From NCBI GenBank assembly GCA_016719755.1, contig JADJYM010000015.1, positions 434,001-498,000 of the forward strand: 64,000 nucleotides of DNA, written 5' to 3'. The position numbers and the translations under genes are program-made. Numbering within the stretch: position 1 is the stretch's first letter; each line of letters begins with the position of its first letter. The stretch comes from Novosphingobium sp. (GTDB lineage Bacteria > Pseudomonadota > Alphaproteobacteria > Sphingomonadales > Sphingomonadaceae). The notes below the pieces were generated by a model. It saw only the letters and a list, made by a program, of their open reading frames with translations, did not search any database and was not told where the DNA came from. This document shows, piece by piece, positions 39,379-51,171 of this stretch.

Positions 39379-40032
39379 ATGACTGATTCCTCTCCCCTTC
39401 TTGCGGCGCTGGCACCGGCGGCACGGCTGGCGCTGGCCTATGCGCCGGCGCGGACGCGGCCGCTCGCGCTTGGCCTGCTGGCGCTTGATCAGCGGCTGGC
39501 CGACACGATTCGCACCGTGCGCGAGCCGGTGCTGGCGCAGATCCGCCTGGCCTGGTGGCGCGATCAGTTGCAGTCCGCAGGCGGCGGCGCGGACCGGGGC
39601 GAACCCCTGCTGGCCGCGCTGGCTGCCTGGGGCGAGCGCCGCGCTGAGCTCGCCGCACTGGCCGACGGGTGGGAGGAGATGATCGGCGAACCTCCGCTGA
39701 ACCGTGCCGCTCTGGCGGCCTGCGCGGCGGCGCGGGGGCAGGGCTGGGCGGCATTGGCGGACCTGCTGGGCCACGATCCCGATGAAGCGCGGCGGGCCGG
39801 GCAGGGCTGGGCGCTGGCCGATCTCGCCCCCCGGCTCAGCCATCCGGGCGAACGCGCCGCCGCGCTGGACCTTGCCGCCGCCCACGATTGGCGCCGGCCC
39901 GCCCTGCCGCGCGATCTGCGCCCCCTGCTGGTGCTCAGCGGCCTGGCCGGGCGCACGCGCGGCCGGGCGCCGCTGCTGAGCGGGAGCGGGGCCTTGGTCA
40001 CGGCGCTGCGGCTTGGCTTGCTTGGGCGTTAG
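39379..40032 (+). CDS. Squalene/phytoene synthase-like protein (short, probably non-catalytic)
   Basis: 217 residues. LALAYAPARTRPLALGLLALDQRLADTIRTVREPVLAQIRLAWWRDQL matches the N-terminal half of squalene/phytoene synthases, especially the NDUFAF6-like group linked to complex I assembly in mitochondria. The Asp-rich DxxxD prenyl-diphosphate motifs are absent, and the protein is about 70 residues shorter than true synthases. An enzymatic role is therefore doubtful. It is followed by the EF-hand gene on the same strand. Confidence 0.6.
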   Translation: MTDSSPLLAALAPAARLALAYAPARTRPLALGLLALDQRLADTIRTVREPVLAQIRLAWWRDQLQSAGGGADRGEPLLAALAAWGERRAELAALADGWEEMIGEPPLNRAALAACAAARGQGWAALADLLGHDPDEARRAGQGWALADLAPRLSHPGERAAALDLAAAHDWRRPALPRDLRPLLVLSGLAGRTRGRAPLLSGSGALVTALRLGLLGR

Positions 40033-40064
40033 GCTATGTTCGGCCGCGGAAGGGAATCGAAGCT

Positions 40065-40532
40065 ATGAACCGGATCGTGCTGGGCGCCGTTTCCGCTTTG
40101 CTGCTGGCCGGGGCAGGGCTGTTCTGGTGGCAGGGCAAGGCCGCCACCGAAAACGCCGCCCCGCCGGTGGCCGCGCCGCTGGAAGAGCCGATCGGCCCGC
40201 CGCCCGATGAAATCCCGACCGAGGACGGGGAGGGGTTGACCGGCGATGGTCTGCCCCAGGCCAGCCCCGCCACGCGTGAGGAACGCCGCTTCAACCGGCT
40301 TGACCGCAACCGCGACAACCTGATTTCCCGCACCGAGGCGCTGTCACCCCGCGTTGCCGCCTTCCGCAAGCTCGATACCGATGGCAACAACCTGCTCAGT
40401 TTCGAGGAATGGGCGGTTGCCACGTCCAACAAGTTCAAGGGCGCGGACGCGAATGGCGATGGTCAGCTGACCCGTCCGGAATTTGCCACCACCAAGCCGA
40501 AGGCCCCGAAAAAGCCGGCCTGCCGCTGCTGA
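40065..40532 (+). CDS. Membrane-anchored EF-hand protein
   Basis: 155 residues. An N-terminal signal/anchor (RIVLGAVSALLLAGAGLFWW) and a Pro/Glu-rich linker precede three EF-hand-like calcium loops: DRNRDNLISRTE, DTDGNNLLSFEE and DANGDGQLTRPE. It ends in PACRC. The protein is likely periplasmic. The start ATG 40065 has AAGGGA upstream. Its stop codon directly abuts the stop of the convergent trmFO. Confidence 0.8.
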   Translation: MNRIVLGAVSALLLAGAGLFWWQGKAATENAAPPVAAPLEEPIGPPPDEIPTEDGEGLTGDGLPQASPATREERRFNRLDRNRDNLISRTEALSPRVAAFRKLDTDGNNLLSFEEWAVATSNKFKGADANGDGQLTRPEFATTKPKAPKKPACRC

Positions 40533-41855
40533 TTACAGTGCCGCCGCCGCAATCCACTCCGCGAAGTCGGCCTTGGCTCGGGTGGTGTAGACCTGCTTGC
40601 GCGAAGCCTTCTTCATCTTGCCCTCCACCGGGGGGAACAGGCCGAAGTTGACGTTCATCGGCTGATAGGACTCCGCCTCGGCATCTCCGGTGATGTGGGA
40701 TAGCAGCGCACCCAGCGCCGTGGTGCGCGGGGGCGATGTCCACTGCCGCCCGGCCAGTTCGGCTGCGGCCATCAGCCCGGCGATCAGGCCCACGGCGCTG
40801 CTTTCGACATAGCCCTCGCAGCCGGTCACCTGTCCGGCAAAGCGCACGTGCGGCGCGCCTTTCAACCGCAGTTGCCGGTCGAGCAGTTCGGGCGAATTGA
40901 GGAAGGTGTTGCGGTGCAGCCCGCCCAGCCGCGCGAACTCGGCGTTTTCCAGCCCCGGAATGGTGCGGAACAGGCGGACCTGCTCGGCGTGCTTCAGCTT
41001 GGTCTGAAAGCCGACCATGTTCCAGATCGTGCCCAGCTTGTTGTCCTGGCGCAGCTGAACCACGGCATAGGGCCAGCGCCCGGTGCGCGGATCGTCCAGC
41101 CCGACCGGCTTCATCGGCCCATAGCGCAGCGTATCCACCCCGCGCGCGGCCATCACCTCGATCGGCATGCAGCCTTCGAAATAGGGGGTATTGGCCTCCC
41201 ACTCGCGGAACTCGGTCTTCTCGCCGTCAAGCAGGCCCTGGTGAAAGGCAAGGTACTGCTCCTGATTCATCGGGCAGTTGATATAGTCCTTTTCGCCCTT
41301 GTCCCAGCGGCTGGCCTTCCAAGCCACGTCCATGTCGATGGTGTCGTGGTAGACGATGGGCGCAATGGCATCGAAGAAAGCAAGGCTTTCCGCCCCAGTT
41401 GCCGCACCGATGCTGTGGGCGAGGGCCTCTGCCGTCAGCGGCCCGGTGGCAACGATGGTCAGGCCTGCTTGCGGCAAGACATCGATCCGCTCGCGCACCA
41501 CGGTCAGGTTGGGCAGGGCCGCCAGCGCGGCTTCGACCTCGGCAGAGAACACGTCGCGGTCCACCGCAAGCGCGGACCCGGCGGGCACCTGCGCTTTCGC
41601 CGCCGCCGCCATGACCAGCGATCCCAGCCCGCGCATCTCGTGGTGGAGCAGGCCGACCGCGTTGTTTTCGTGATCGTCGCTGCGGAACGAATTGGAGCAG
41701 ACCAGTTCGGCCAGCGCGTCGGTCTGGTGGGCCGGGCTGCGTTCCCCGGTCCCGCGCATTTCGGACAGGCGCACCTTGAACCCGCGCCGCGCGAGCTGCC
41801 AGGCCGCTTCGCTTCCGGCGAGCCCGCCGCCGATGATGTGGACATCGTATTGCAT
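40533..41855 (-). CDS. trmFO: Methylenetetrahydrofolate-tRNA-(uracil-5)-methyltransferase TrmFO
   Basis: Makes 5-methyluridine at position 54 of tRNAs using methylene-THF and FAD. 440 residues. The FAD-binding dinucleotide fold is [17 protein letters not shown] at the N-terminus; CSNSFRSDD and the NCPMNQEQY segment are TrmFO-specific, and the Cys in [11 protein letters not shown] is in the expected active region. ATG 41855 gives the normal N-terminus. Confidence 0.94.
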   Translation of the reverse strand: MQYDVHIIGGGLAGSEAAWQLARRGFKVRLSEMRGTGERSPAHQTDALAELVCSNSFRSDDHENNAVGLLHHEMRGLGSLVMAAAAKAQVPAGSALAVDRDVFSAEVEAALAALPNLTVVRERIDVLPQAGLTIVATGPLTAEALAHSIGAATGAESLAFFDAIAPIVYHDTIDMDVAWKASRWDKGEKDYINCPMNQEQYLAFHQGLLDGEKTEFREWEANTPYFEGCMPIEVMAARGVDTLRYGPMKPVGLDDPRTGRWPYAVVQLRQDNKLGTIWNMVGFQTKLKHAEQVRLFRTIPGLENAEFARLGGLHRNTFLNSPELLDRQLRLKGAPHVRFAGQVTGCEGYVESSAVGLIAGLMAAAELAGRQWTSPPRTTALGALLSHITGDAEAESYQPMNVNFGLFPPVEGKMKKASRKQVYTTRAKADFAEWIAAAAL

Positions 41856-41903
41856 TGCGCCCCCTTGCCGTTCACCCGAGGGAGAGTCGAGAGCCTGCGC
41901 GAA

Positions 41904-41932
41904 TGTGTCTCGACTTCGCTCGACACGAACGG
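41904..41932. repeat. Dispersed palindrome, single arm
   Basis: TGTGTCTCGACTTCGCTCGACACGAACGG-type half element in the gap between divergent trmFO and yhhN, matching the right arm of the element at 20477-20514 with small differences. A weak partner arm lies just upstream (GAGAGTCGAGAG). It belongs to the same dispersed family as 17635-17651. Confidence 0.6.
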
Positions 41933-41959
41933 TTAGGTGTTGGCAGGGGAGAAAAGCCG

Positions 41960-42646
41960 ATGCCGCAGCGCGCACTGATCGAGAAACGGCCCTGGCTGCT
42001 GGCCAGTCTGATTGCGGGGATCAGCTATTACTTCGTCAAGGACAGCCAGATTCCCGGGCTCTACCTGATGGCGTGGAAGGGGGCGGGGGTGGCGCTGCTG
42101 GCAGTCTATGCGCTGGTCCGCCACACCGGCGCGGATTCGCGCCAGATTGCCGCCGTCATGGCCTTTGGCGCACTGGGCGACGTGCTGCTGGAATGGTTTG
42201 CCGACCGGATCGAGATCGGGGCGGTTGCCTTCCTCATCGGGCACCTGATCGCCATCCATCTTTACTGGCGGCATCGGCGCGAAGCCCTGGCGTCCAGCCA
42301 GAAGCTGCTAGGGCTGGTCCTGCTGGTGACGATCCCGCTCATCGCCTGGTCGCTTCCCGCCGACCGCACGGCCGCGCCGGGGATCGCGCTTTATTCGGCA
42401 GGGCTGGCGGCGATGGCTGCGGCGGCTTGGACCAGTTCGTTCCCGCGTTACCGCGTGGGACTGGGCGCAGTGATGTTTGCGCTGTCCGACCTGCTGATCT
42501 TCGCCCATGTCGGGGCGCTGGCGCACAGCGCGCTGCCCGGACTGCTGATCTGGCCGCTCTATTACTTCGGGCAGTTCCTGATCTGCACCGGGGTGATCGG
42601 CGAGCTTAGCAGCCGCGCCACACCGGCCCCGGGGCGGCAGCAATAG
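41960..42646 (+). CDS. YhhN/TMEM86-family membrane protein
   Basis: 228 residues with about seven or eight hydrophobic helices. The family pattern is seen in [28 protein letters not shown] and the C-terminal [15 protein letters not shown]. Animal relatives hydrolyse lysoplasmalogen; the bacterial role is not established. ATG 41960 has GGGGAGAA upstream. Its last 41 bases overlap the end of the convergent dioxygenase gene. Confidence 0.8.
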   Translation: MPQRALIEKRPWLLASLIAGISYYFVKDSQIPGLYLMAWKGAGVALLAVYALVRHTGADSRQIAAVMAFGALGDVLLEWFADRIEIGAVAFLIGHLIAIHLYWRHRREALASSQKLLGLVLLVTIPLIAWSLPADRTAAPGIALYSAGLAAMAAAAWTSSFPRYRVGLGAVMFALSDLLIFAHVGALAHSALPGLLIWPLYYFGQFLICTGVIGELSSRATPAPGRQQ

Positions 42647-43465
42647 TCGTGCGGTGCAGTTCGCGCCGATAGCCTTCATAGCCGCCGGTCGCGCGGTGGA
42701 GGACCGAGCGATTGTCCCACATTACCAGCATCCCCGGCTCCCAGCGCTGGGCAAAGACGAAGCGTTCGTCCCCCTGCCATTTCTGGAGATCCATCAGCAG
42801 GCCGAATGCGGCCTCGTCGGCCATGCCTTCGATCCCGACTATGTAGCCAAGCGTCGAATAGAGCCCCCGCCGCCCGGTTTCAGGATGGGCGGGCACCAGC
42901 GGATGGGTCTGGGTGGCGAGCGCGGCCTCGCTTGGGCGGATGTCCATCGAGCGCCCCTTGTCGCGCGCGCCATAGGTGCCGTCGGGGGCATAGGGCAATC
43001 GGGCGGAGTGGACCGCGATCAGGTCGGCCAGCTGCTCCTTGCGGTCAGCGGGCATGGTTTCCCAGGCCAGGTGCTGGTTGGCGAACAGGGTATCGCCACC
43101 CATCGGGGGAATGTCCACCGCCATCAGGCAGGTCCCCGCCGGAGGCCGCGCCTGGAACGACCAGTCGGCGTGCCAGTTTTCCGCGAACAGCGGCGATTGC
43201 TCGTCCGCTTCGCGCCGGATCGCGGCAATGTGCTTGCGTCCTGCTATCGGCGCGAAGAACGGGTCCTCGCCAAACCCGCCGAAGGCCAGGGTGAAGCGTT
43301 CCAGATCGTCGTCGCCGATGGCCTGGTCCGGAAAGGCCAGAACATGGTGCGCCAGCCAGGCCGCACGGATTGCGGCAACCGTATCGGCATCGAGCGACTG
43401 CGACAGGTCGACCCCGGTGACCCGTGCTCCGCACGATCCGCCCGAGGGTTCGACCCGCAGTGCCA

Positions 43466-43466
<1 letters not shown>
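42606..43466 (-). CDS. TauD/TfdA-family Fe(II)/2-oxoglutarate dioxygenase
   Basis: 286 residues. The iron-binding facial triad is HxD in NWHADWSF plus the distal His in SVLHRATGGY, and the 2-oxoglutarate-binding Arg follows in RRELHRTTI. The family includes taurine, 2,4-D and other dioxygenases; the substrate cannot be read from sequence. The start ATG shares one base with the gyrA stop (TGATG), so it is probably transcribed with gyrA. Confidence 0.85.
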
Positions 43467-46202
<2,736 letters not shown>

Positions 46203-46502
46203 GCGGTGGTACAGCCGGTTGTTTATGGGACTACGAAAGTGCCTAAGGCCCTAGGCCAAGCGGCACGCGAAGGCCACCCCAAGGGCTTGTGGGCAGCGGT
46301 TTGCCAGCCGGTTTTCCACACCCTTCGCCCCGATGCTGAACGGCGGGCGGCACGCGTATTCAATCGTGGTTCACCGGACTGGCCCTAGTGCGCTGGACTG
46401 TTGCCAAACCGGCGGGTCCCCGCCTATGGCGAGGCAGAGGAATCTGACCGTCAGGCCGGGCATTCGAGGCCCTGCAGGTCGGCCCTGAAGGAGACGAATA
46501 CC
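46203..46502. other. Divergent upstream region of gyrA and the TPR-like gene
   Basis: 300 bases between two divergent starts; must hold both promoters. I see an AAGGAGA ribosome site just before 46503 and a CCTAGG-centred short palindrome near 46245-46255, but no confident promoter, RNA gene or additional protein. Confidence 0.4.
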
Positions 46503-47939
46503 ATGATCCGCAGCGTGCTTTTCACCCGTTCGGCGATTGGGCTCGCCCTGGCGCTCGGCCTTGCGGCCGGTGGCATGGCTGCCCCTGCGGCGGCGAAGGA
46601 GAAGGCGAAGGACAAGGCCGCTGCCGGCGCGCCGAAGATCACTCCGTCGAAGGCCTATATCCCGGCCTTCACCCAGGCCCGCAACGCGATCGATGCCGCC
46701 AGCAAGCGAGCCGATGTCGCCGCCGCGAAGACCGCCGTGACCAATGCCGAAGCCGCCTATCGCAGCGCTCGCGGCAATGCCGCGCGCACCCAGGCGCGGG
46801 CCGGGTTCGACAGCGCGGTGGCCGCGCTTGGCGGGCTGCTCCAGGCGGAAAAGGCAACGCTTGAACAGGCGTTTGCCGCCGGGACCACTCCGGACGACGC
46901 GATGCTTTCGGGTCAGCTGGCGCTGAACCTGGGCAATCTCGCCTCGGACAAGGCGATGCAGCGCCGCGGGCTTGAAGCGATGATCCAGAGCGGCAAGCTG
47001 TCGCCGGTCGATGCAGCCAAGTACAACTTCTACGTCGGCGGCCTGGCCTACGATCTCAAGGACTTCGCCGGTGCCCGCACCGCGTTCTCCACCGCGATCG
47101 CCGGCGGCTACACCGAGAACGGCGTCGAGGCGCTGCTGGCCGATGCCTACATCAACGACAACCAGGTGCCCGAAGGCCTGCGCATCCTGCAGCAGGCAGC
47201 GGCCAAGCGCGGCGCTGCGGCTCCGGAAGACTGGCTGCGTCGCGGCGTAGTCGTCGCCTACAAGGCGCGTCTGCCGGAACAGGCCAATGGCTTTTCGATC
47301 CAGCTGGTGAACGGCTATCCCAGCACCGAAAACTGGGCGCTGGCGGTGTCGGTCGTGCGCGATCTCGGCAAGTTCCAGCAGCAGGAGCAGATCGATCTGC
47401 TGCGCCTGATGGAGCGCACCAAGAGCTATTCGGAAGCGCGCGATTACATCGAATATGTCCAGTCGGCCGATCCGCGCCGCCTGCCGGGCGAAGCGCTGAA
47501 GATCATCAACGCGGGCATCGCCGCGGGCAAGCTCGATCCCAAGGATCCATTCGTGACCGACGCCAAGACCATGGCCACCGCGCGCATCCCGGCGGACAAG
47601 GCCTCGCTGGTGGGGCTTGAGCGCGATGCCCGTGCCGCCAATTCCACCGCCGCGACGGCGATGGCTGCGGGCGATGCCTATCTCAGCTATGACGAGGACG
47701 CGAAGGCGGCCGAGATGTACCAGCTCGCGCTGGGCAAGCCGGGCGTTGATGCCGCCCGCATTCTCACCCGCCTGGGTATCGCCCAGGCCGACACCGGTCG
47801 CTATGCCGATGCCCAGGCGACTTTCGCCAGGGTCGATGGCGTGCGCAAGCCGATTGCCGCGCTGTGGTCGGCCTATGCGTCGAGCAAGGCCAAGGCGGCC
47901 GCCGCAGCCGCCGCCCCGGCTCCCGCACCGGCGCAATAA
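46503..47939 (+). CDS. Secreted TPR-like repeat protein, function unknown
   Basis: 478 residues with a signal peptide (FTRSAIGLALALGLAAGGMAAPAAA). The mature part is alpha-helical with TPR-like pairs (for example YNFYVGGLAYDLKDFAGARTAF and AYLSYDEDAKAAEMYQLAL) and ends in a low-complexity Ala/Pro tail. It is probably a periplasmic scaffold. A strong AAGGAGA site precedes ATG 46503 and an intrinsic terminator follows, so it is a single-gene unit. I cannot name the family. Confidence 0.75.
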   Translation: MIRSVLFTRSAIGLALALGLAAGGMAAPAAAKEKAKDKAAAGAPKITPSKAYIPAFTQARNAIDAASKRADVAAAKTAVTNAEAAYRSARGNAARTQARAGFDSAVAALGGLLQAEKATLEQAFAAGTTPDDAMLSGQLALNLGNLASDKAMQRRGLEAMIQSGKLSPVDAAKYNFYVGGLAYDLKDFAGARTAFSTAIAGGYTENGVEALLADAYINDNQVPEGLRILQQAAAKRGAAAPEDWLRRGVVVAYKARLPEQANGFSIQLVNGYPSTENWALAVSVVRDLGKFQQQEQIDLLRLMERTKSYSEARDYIEYVQSADPRRLPGEALKIINAGIAAGKLDPKDPFVTDAKTMATARIPADKASLVGLERDARAANSTAATAMAAGDAYLSYDEDAKAAEMYQLALGKPGVDAARILTRLGIAQADTGRYADAQATFARVDGVRKPIAALWSAYASSKAKAAAAAAAPAPAPAQ

Positions 47940-47961
47940 GCCAGAGCGGTCCGATCAAGGG

Positions 47962-47990
47962 AAAGGGCGGCGAGCGATCGCCGCCCTTTT
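47962..47990 (+). terminator. Intrinsic terminator after the TPR-like gene
   Basis: AAAGGGCGGCGA (47962-47973) and TCGCCGCCCTTT (47978-47989) pair perfectly around a GCGA loop and run into TTTT. It also lies eight bases beyond the stop of the convergent carbonic anhydrase gene and can serve both strands. Confidence 0.9.
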
Positions 47991-47997
47991 CGTTTGC

Positions 47998-48651
47998 CTA
48001 TTCGACCGGGCTGAATTCGCCGCTGGCCTCGTCCAGCATGTGCAGGACCCCGTCGGAGATGGCGAAGAAGGCGCCGGTCAGCCGCAGTTCGCCCGCGCGT
48101 TCCTTTTGCCGGATGCAGGGGAAGGTCCGCAGGTTGGCCAGGCTGACGCGCACCCCGGCCTGTTCCATCGCCCGTTCGGCAACACGCCCCGTGGTGCCAT
48201 GCTGCGCCACCACCGGCGCGCGCGCCTCGTCCAGCAGGCCGATCCAGTCGGCGATGAAGCCGCCTTCACCCGGCTCCGACCCGTGCATTTCCTTGGTCAG
48301 CGCCGCCTTGCAGCCGCCGCACATGCCGTGGCCCATGACCACGATTTCCTTCACATTCAGGAACTGCACTGCGAATTCCAGGGCGGCGGAAACACCGTGG
48401 AGGCCTGGCGAAGTCTCGAACGGGGGCACCATCGCCGCGACATTGCGGACAACGAAGATCTCGCCCGGATCGACATCGAAGATCTGTGCCGGATCGACCC
48501 GGCTGTCGGAACAGGCGATCACCATCACGTCCGGTTCCTGCCCTTCGCGCAAGGTGGCCCAGCGTTCGCGGTTGGGTGCCCAGCCCTGGGCGCGGAAACG
48601 GCGGTAACCGGCGATCAGGCGGCTGAAGCCTGCAGGAGAATCCGTGGTCAT
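47998..48651 (-). CDS. Beta-class carbonic anhydrase
   Basis: Interconverts CO2 and bicarbonate. 217 residues with zinc ligands Cys47 (ACSDSR), His108 and Cys111 (GHGMCGGC) and the Asp-Arg dyad in CSDSR. There is no signal peptide, so it is cytosolic. ATG 48651 gives the family N-terminus. It diverges from lipA with a 65-bp gap. Confidence 0.92.
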   Translation of the reverse strand: MTTDSPAGFSRLIAGYRRFRAQGWAPNRERWATLREGQEPDVMVIACSDSRVDPAQIFDVDPGEIFVVRNVAAMVPPFETSPGLHGVSAALEFAVQFLNVKEIVVMGHGMCGGCKAALTKEMHGSEPGEGGFIADWIGLLDEARAPVVAQHGTTGRVAERAMEQAGVRVSLANLRTFPCIRQKERAGELRLTGAFFAISDGVLHMLDEASGEFSPVE

Positions 48652-48716
48652 GGGCGCGCTTTTGGCGATGCAATTTCCGGCTGGCAAGCCCGCGCCCTTG
48701 CCTCTATCTGCGCAGG

Positions 48717-49643
48717 ATGACCGATCTATCGAACGCACCCCAGCCAGAACAACGCCAGCGCAAGCCCGACTGGATCCGGGTCAAGGCGCCGACCAGCAAG
48801 GAATATGGCGAAACCCGCGAACTGATGCGCACCCTGCGGCTCAACACCGTATGCGAGGAAGCGGCCTGCCCGAACATCGGCGAATGCTGGACCAAGAAGC
48901 ACGCCACGGTAATGATTCTGGGCGATACCTGCACCCGGGCCTGCGCGTTCTGCAACATCAAGACGGGCATGCCCAATCCGGTCGATCCGATGGAGCCGGA
49001 GAACGTGGCCGTTGCCGCCGCCAAGCTGGGGCTGGAACATATCGTCATCACCTCGGTTGACCGCGATGACCTGCCGGATCGGGGTGCGGGCCAGTTCGTC
49101 AAGGTGATCGAGGCGCTGCGCCGCAACACGCCCGCCACCACGATCGAGATCCTGACACCCGATTTCCGGGGCCTGATGCGCCAGTCGATCGAGGCGATCG
49201 TTGCCGCCGGGCCGGACGTGTTCAACCACAACCTGGAAACCGTGCCCCGGCTCTATCCCACGATCCGCCCGGGCGCGCGCTACTACGCCTCGCTGCGGCT
49301 GCTGGAAGAGGTCAAGAACCACAACCCGCTGATCTTCACCAAGTCCGGCATCATGCTGGGGCTGGGCGAGACCCGGCTGGAAGTCCACCAGGTGATGGAC
49401 GACATGCGCTCGGCGGGAATCGATTTCCTGACCATGGGCCAGTACCTCCAGCCCACGCCGCGCCACGTGAAGGTAGAGGAATTCGTCACTCCGCAGGCCT
49501 TCAAGGCCTATGGCGCGGTGGCACGGGCCAAGGGCTTCCTGCAGGTCGCCTCGACCCCGCTGACCCGTTCCAGCTATCACGCCGGGGACGATTTCGCCCA
49601 GATGCGCGCCGCGCGCGAAGCCCAGCTCGCCAAGGCACGCTGA
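48717..49643 (+). CDS. lipA: Lipoyl synthase
   Basis: A radical-SAM enzyme inserting sulfur into octanoyl groups on lipoyl domains, needed by the PDH complex encoded earlier in the window. 308 residues carry both iron-sulfur cluster motifs: the auxiliary CX4CX5C in [13 protein letters not shown] and the radical-SAM CX3CX2C in CTRACAFC. The C-terminal RSSYHA region holds the conserved Ser ligand. The stop shares a base with the next ATG (TGATG). Confidence 0.96.
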   Translation: MTDLSNAPQPEQRQRKPDWIRVKAPTSKEYGETRELMRTLRLNTVCEEAACPNIGECWTKKHATVMILGDTCTRACAFCNIKTGMPNPVDPMEPENVAVAAAKLGLEHIVITSVDRDDLPDRGAGQFVKVIEALRRNTPATTIEILTPDFRGLMRQSIEAIVAAGPDVFNHNLETVPRLYPTIRPGARYYASLRLLEEVKNHNPLIFTKSGIMLGLGETRLEVHQVMDDMRSAGIDFLTMGQYLQPTPRHVKVEEFVTPQAFKAYGAVARAKGFLQVASTPLTRSSYHAGDDFAQMRAAREAQLAKAR

Positions 49644-50104
49644 TGCCCGGGATCCGCGAAATCCGGCGCCTGCCGTGGAGCGCGGAGCAGATGTACGATC
49701 TGGTGGCCGATGTCGGCCGCTATGCCGAATTCCTGCCGTGGGTGGTCGCAACGCGGGTGCGCAGCGACAGCGAGACCGAAATGGTGGCCGATATGCTGAT
49801 CGGCTTCAACGCGCTGCGCGACAAGTTCACCTCACGCGTGATCAAGACCCGGCCCTCGTCGATCAAGGTCCACTATGTTGACGGACCGATGCGCGATCTT
49901 GACAACGAATGGCAGTTCCGCGCGCTTGAAGGGGGCGGGTGCGAGGTCGATTTCATGGTCGAATTCTCGTTCCGCAACGCGATGTTCGAACGGCTGGCCG
50001 GGCAGTATTTCGACCGCGGTTTCCGCCGCATGGTCACCGCCTTCGAGGAACGCGCCGAAAAGCTTTACGGCAGCAGCAGTTCAAGCGCGACCAGCGCCGC
50101 CTGA
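49643..50104 (+). CDS. COQ10/RatA-type START-fold protein (ubiquinone-binding)
   Basis: 153 residues of the SRPBCC/polyketide-cyclase fold. The pattern PWSAEQMYDLVADVGRYAEFLPW and the FRNAMFERLAGQYFDRGFRRMV helix are typical of the COQ10/RatA family. Bacterial members are thought to handle ubiquinone; the E. coli member was first reported as a toxin (RatA). It is translationally coupled to lipA. The last 40 bases overlap the convergent cinA-like gene. Confidence 0.85.
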   Translation: MPGIREIRRLPWSAEQMYDLVADVGRYAEFLPWVVATRVRSDSETEMVADMLIGFNALRDKFTSRVIKTRPSSIKVHYVDGPMRDLDNEWQFRALEGGGCEVDFMVEFSFRNAMFERLAGQYFDRGFRRMVTAFEERAEKLYGSSSSSATSAA

Positions 50105-50559
50105 TGGCGCACCTCGGCGCGGCTGCCCGCTGGCAGCAGGCGTTCCTCGGCCACCAGCTCGTCAAGGCCGCGCACCGCGCGGGCGAAGACCACCGTGCCC
50201 ACCGGCTTCAGTTCGCTGCCGCCGTCCGGCCCCGCGATCCCGCTGATCGATACGGCAACGTCCGCCCCGCTGCGCTTCAGCGCGCCCTGGGCCATGGCCC
50301 AGGCGCAGGCGATGGAAACCGCGCCGAAGGTATCGATGATGTCCAGCGAGACGCCCAGCAGTTCGTGCTTCGCCTCGTTCGAATAGGTCACGAAGCCGCG
50401 ATCGAGCACGGCGGACGAACCCGCGATCTCGGTCAGCGCCGCGCTGACAAGGCCGCCGGTGCAGCTTTCCGCCAGCGCGATGCGGCGCCCGGCGAGCCGG
50501 TTTTCAGCCACCACGCGGGCGGCAAGCTCGGCAAGGTCCTGGGGAAGCAGGCTGTCCAT
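50065..50559 (-). CDS. CinA-like nicotinamide-nucleotide amidase (C-terminal domain only)
   Basis: 164 residues matching the stand-alone CinA C-terminal domain (PncC), which deamidates NMN. Motifs are LAESCTGGLVSAALTEIAGSS, the GFVTYSNEAKHELLGV strand-loop and the ISGIAGPDGGS turn. The MoCF-like N-terminal domain of full-length CinA is absent, as usual for PncC. ATG 50559 starts the conserved region. Confidence 0.88.
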   Translation of the reverse strand: MDSLLPQDLAELAARVVAENRLAGRRIALAESCTGGLVSAALTEIAGSSAVLDRGFVTYSNEAKHELLGVSLDIIDTFGAVSIACAWAMAQGALKRSGADVAVSISGIAGPDGGSELKPVGTVVFARAVRGLDELVAEERLLPAGSRAEVRHQAALVALELLLP

Positions 50560-50575
50560 GGTGCGTATGCGCCGA

Positions 50576-51109
50576 TCAGGCTGCCGGGCAGCTGGACAGC
50601 TTCTTGTCCTCGCGCGCCACAAGGTTGAGAATTTCGGCGAACATGTCGACCATGTTCGTCGCGGGCAGCGGTTCCAGAGTTGCGGTCAGCCGGTCGATGT
50701 CGGCACAGTTGGCGGGCTTGACCTTGGGCCCGAGCTCTGCGGTGATCGCGGCCTCGATGAAGGGGCGGATGACCTCGTCCGGCATGGCGTCGAGCACCTT
50801 GGTTTCCGGGGCCTTGCCGCCGCCGAACTTCATGAACGCGGCCTTGGCCTTGGGCCAGGCCTTGTCCTTGCCTTCGTTCAGCCGGTCAAGCAGCGCGGGC
50901 GCGCGGGCGATCAGGTAGGCATCGCCGGGCAGGTGCGGCTTGCAGGTCGCAATCGTCGAATCGAGCACGGTCGGCAGGAAATAGGCTACCATGCCGCGCA
51001 TTTCGTCACGCGTGATGCACGACTTCGCGGCCTGGGCCTGCGCGGCCTGAACCGGGATCAGCGCGGCGAGCACCGCCGTTGCGGCAAGACGGACGAATGG
51101 GCTTGGCAT
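50576..51109 (-). CDS. Secreted protein of unknown function
   Basis: 177 residues with a signal peptide (VRLAATAVLAALIPVQAAQAQA). The mature protein is helical and has four cysteines (about residues 31, 56, 133 and 174) that could form two disulfides. I do not recognise a family. It lies 16 bases upstream of the cinA-like gene on the same strand, so they are probably cotranscribed. Confidence 0.6.
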   Translation of the reverse strand: MPSPFVRLAATAVLAALIPVQAAQAQAAKSCITRDEMRGMVAYFLPTVLDSTIATCKPHLPGDAYLIARAPALLDRLNEGKDKAWPKAKAAFMKFGGGKAPETKVLDAMPDEVIRPFIEAAITAELGPKVKPANCADIDRLTATLEPLPATNMVDMFAEILNLVAREDKKLSSCPAA

Positions 51110-51171
51110 GACTCGGTTCCCCGTTGAATTGCTGTTGCGGTCTGTGGCGCGGTTGCCCGGGAAAATCCAGC

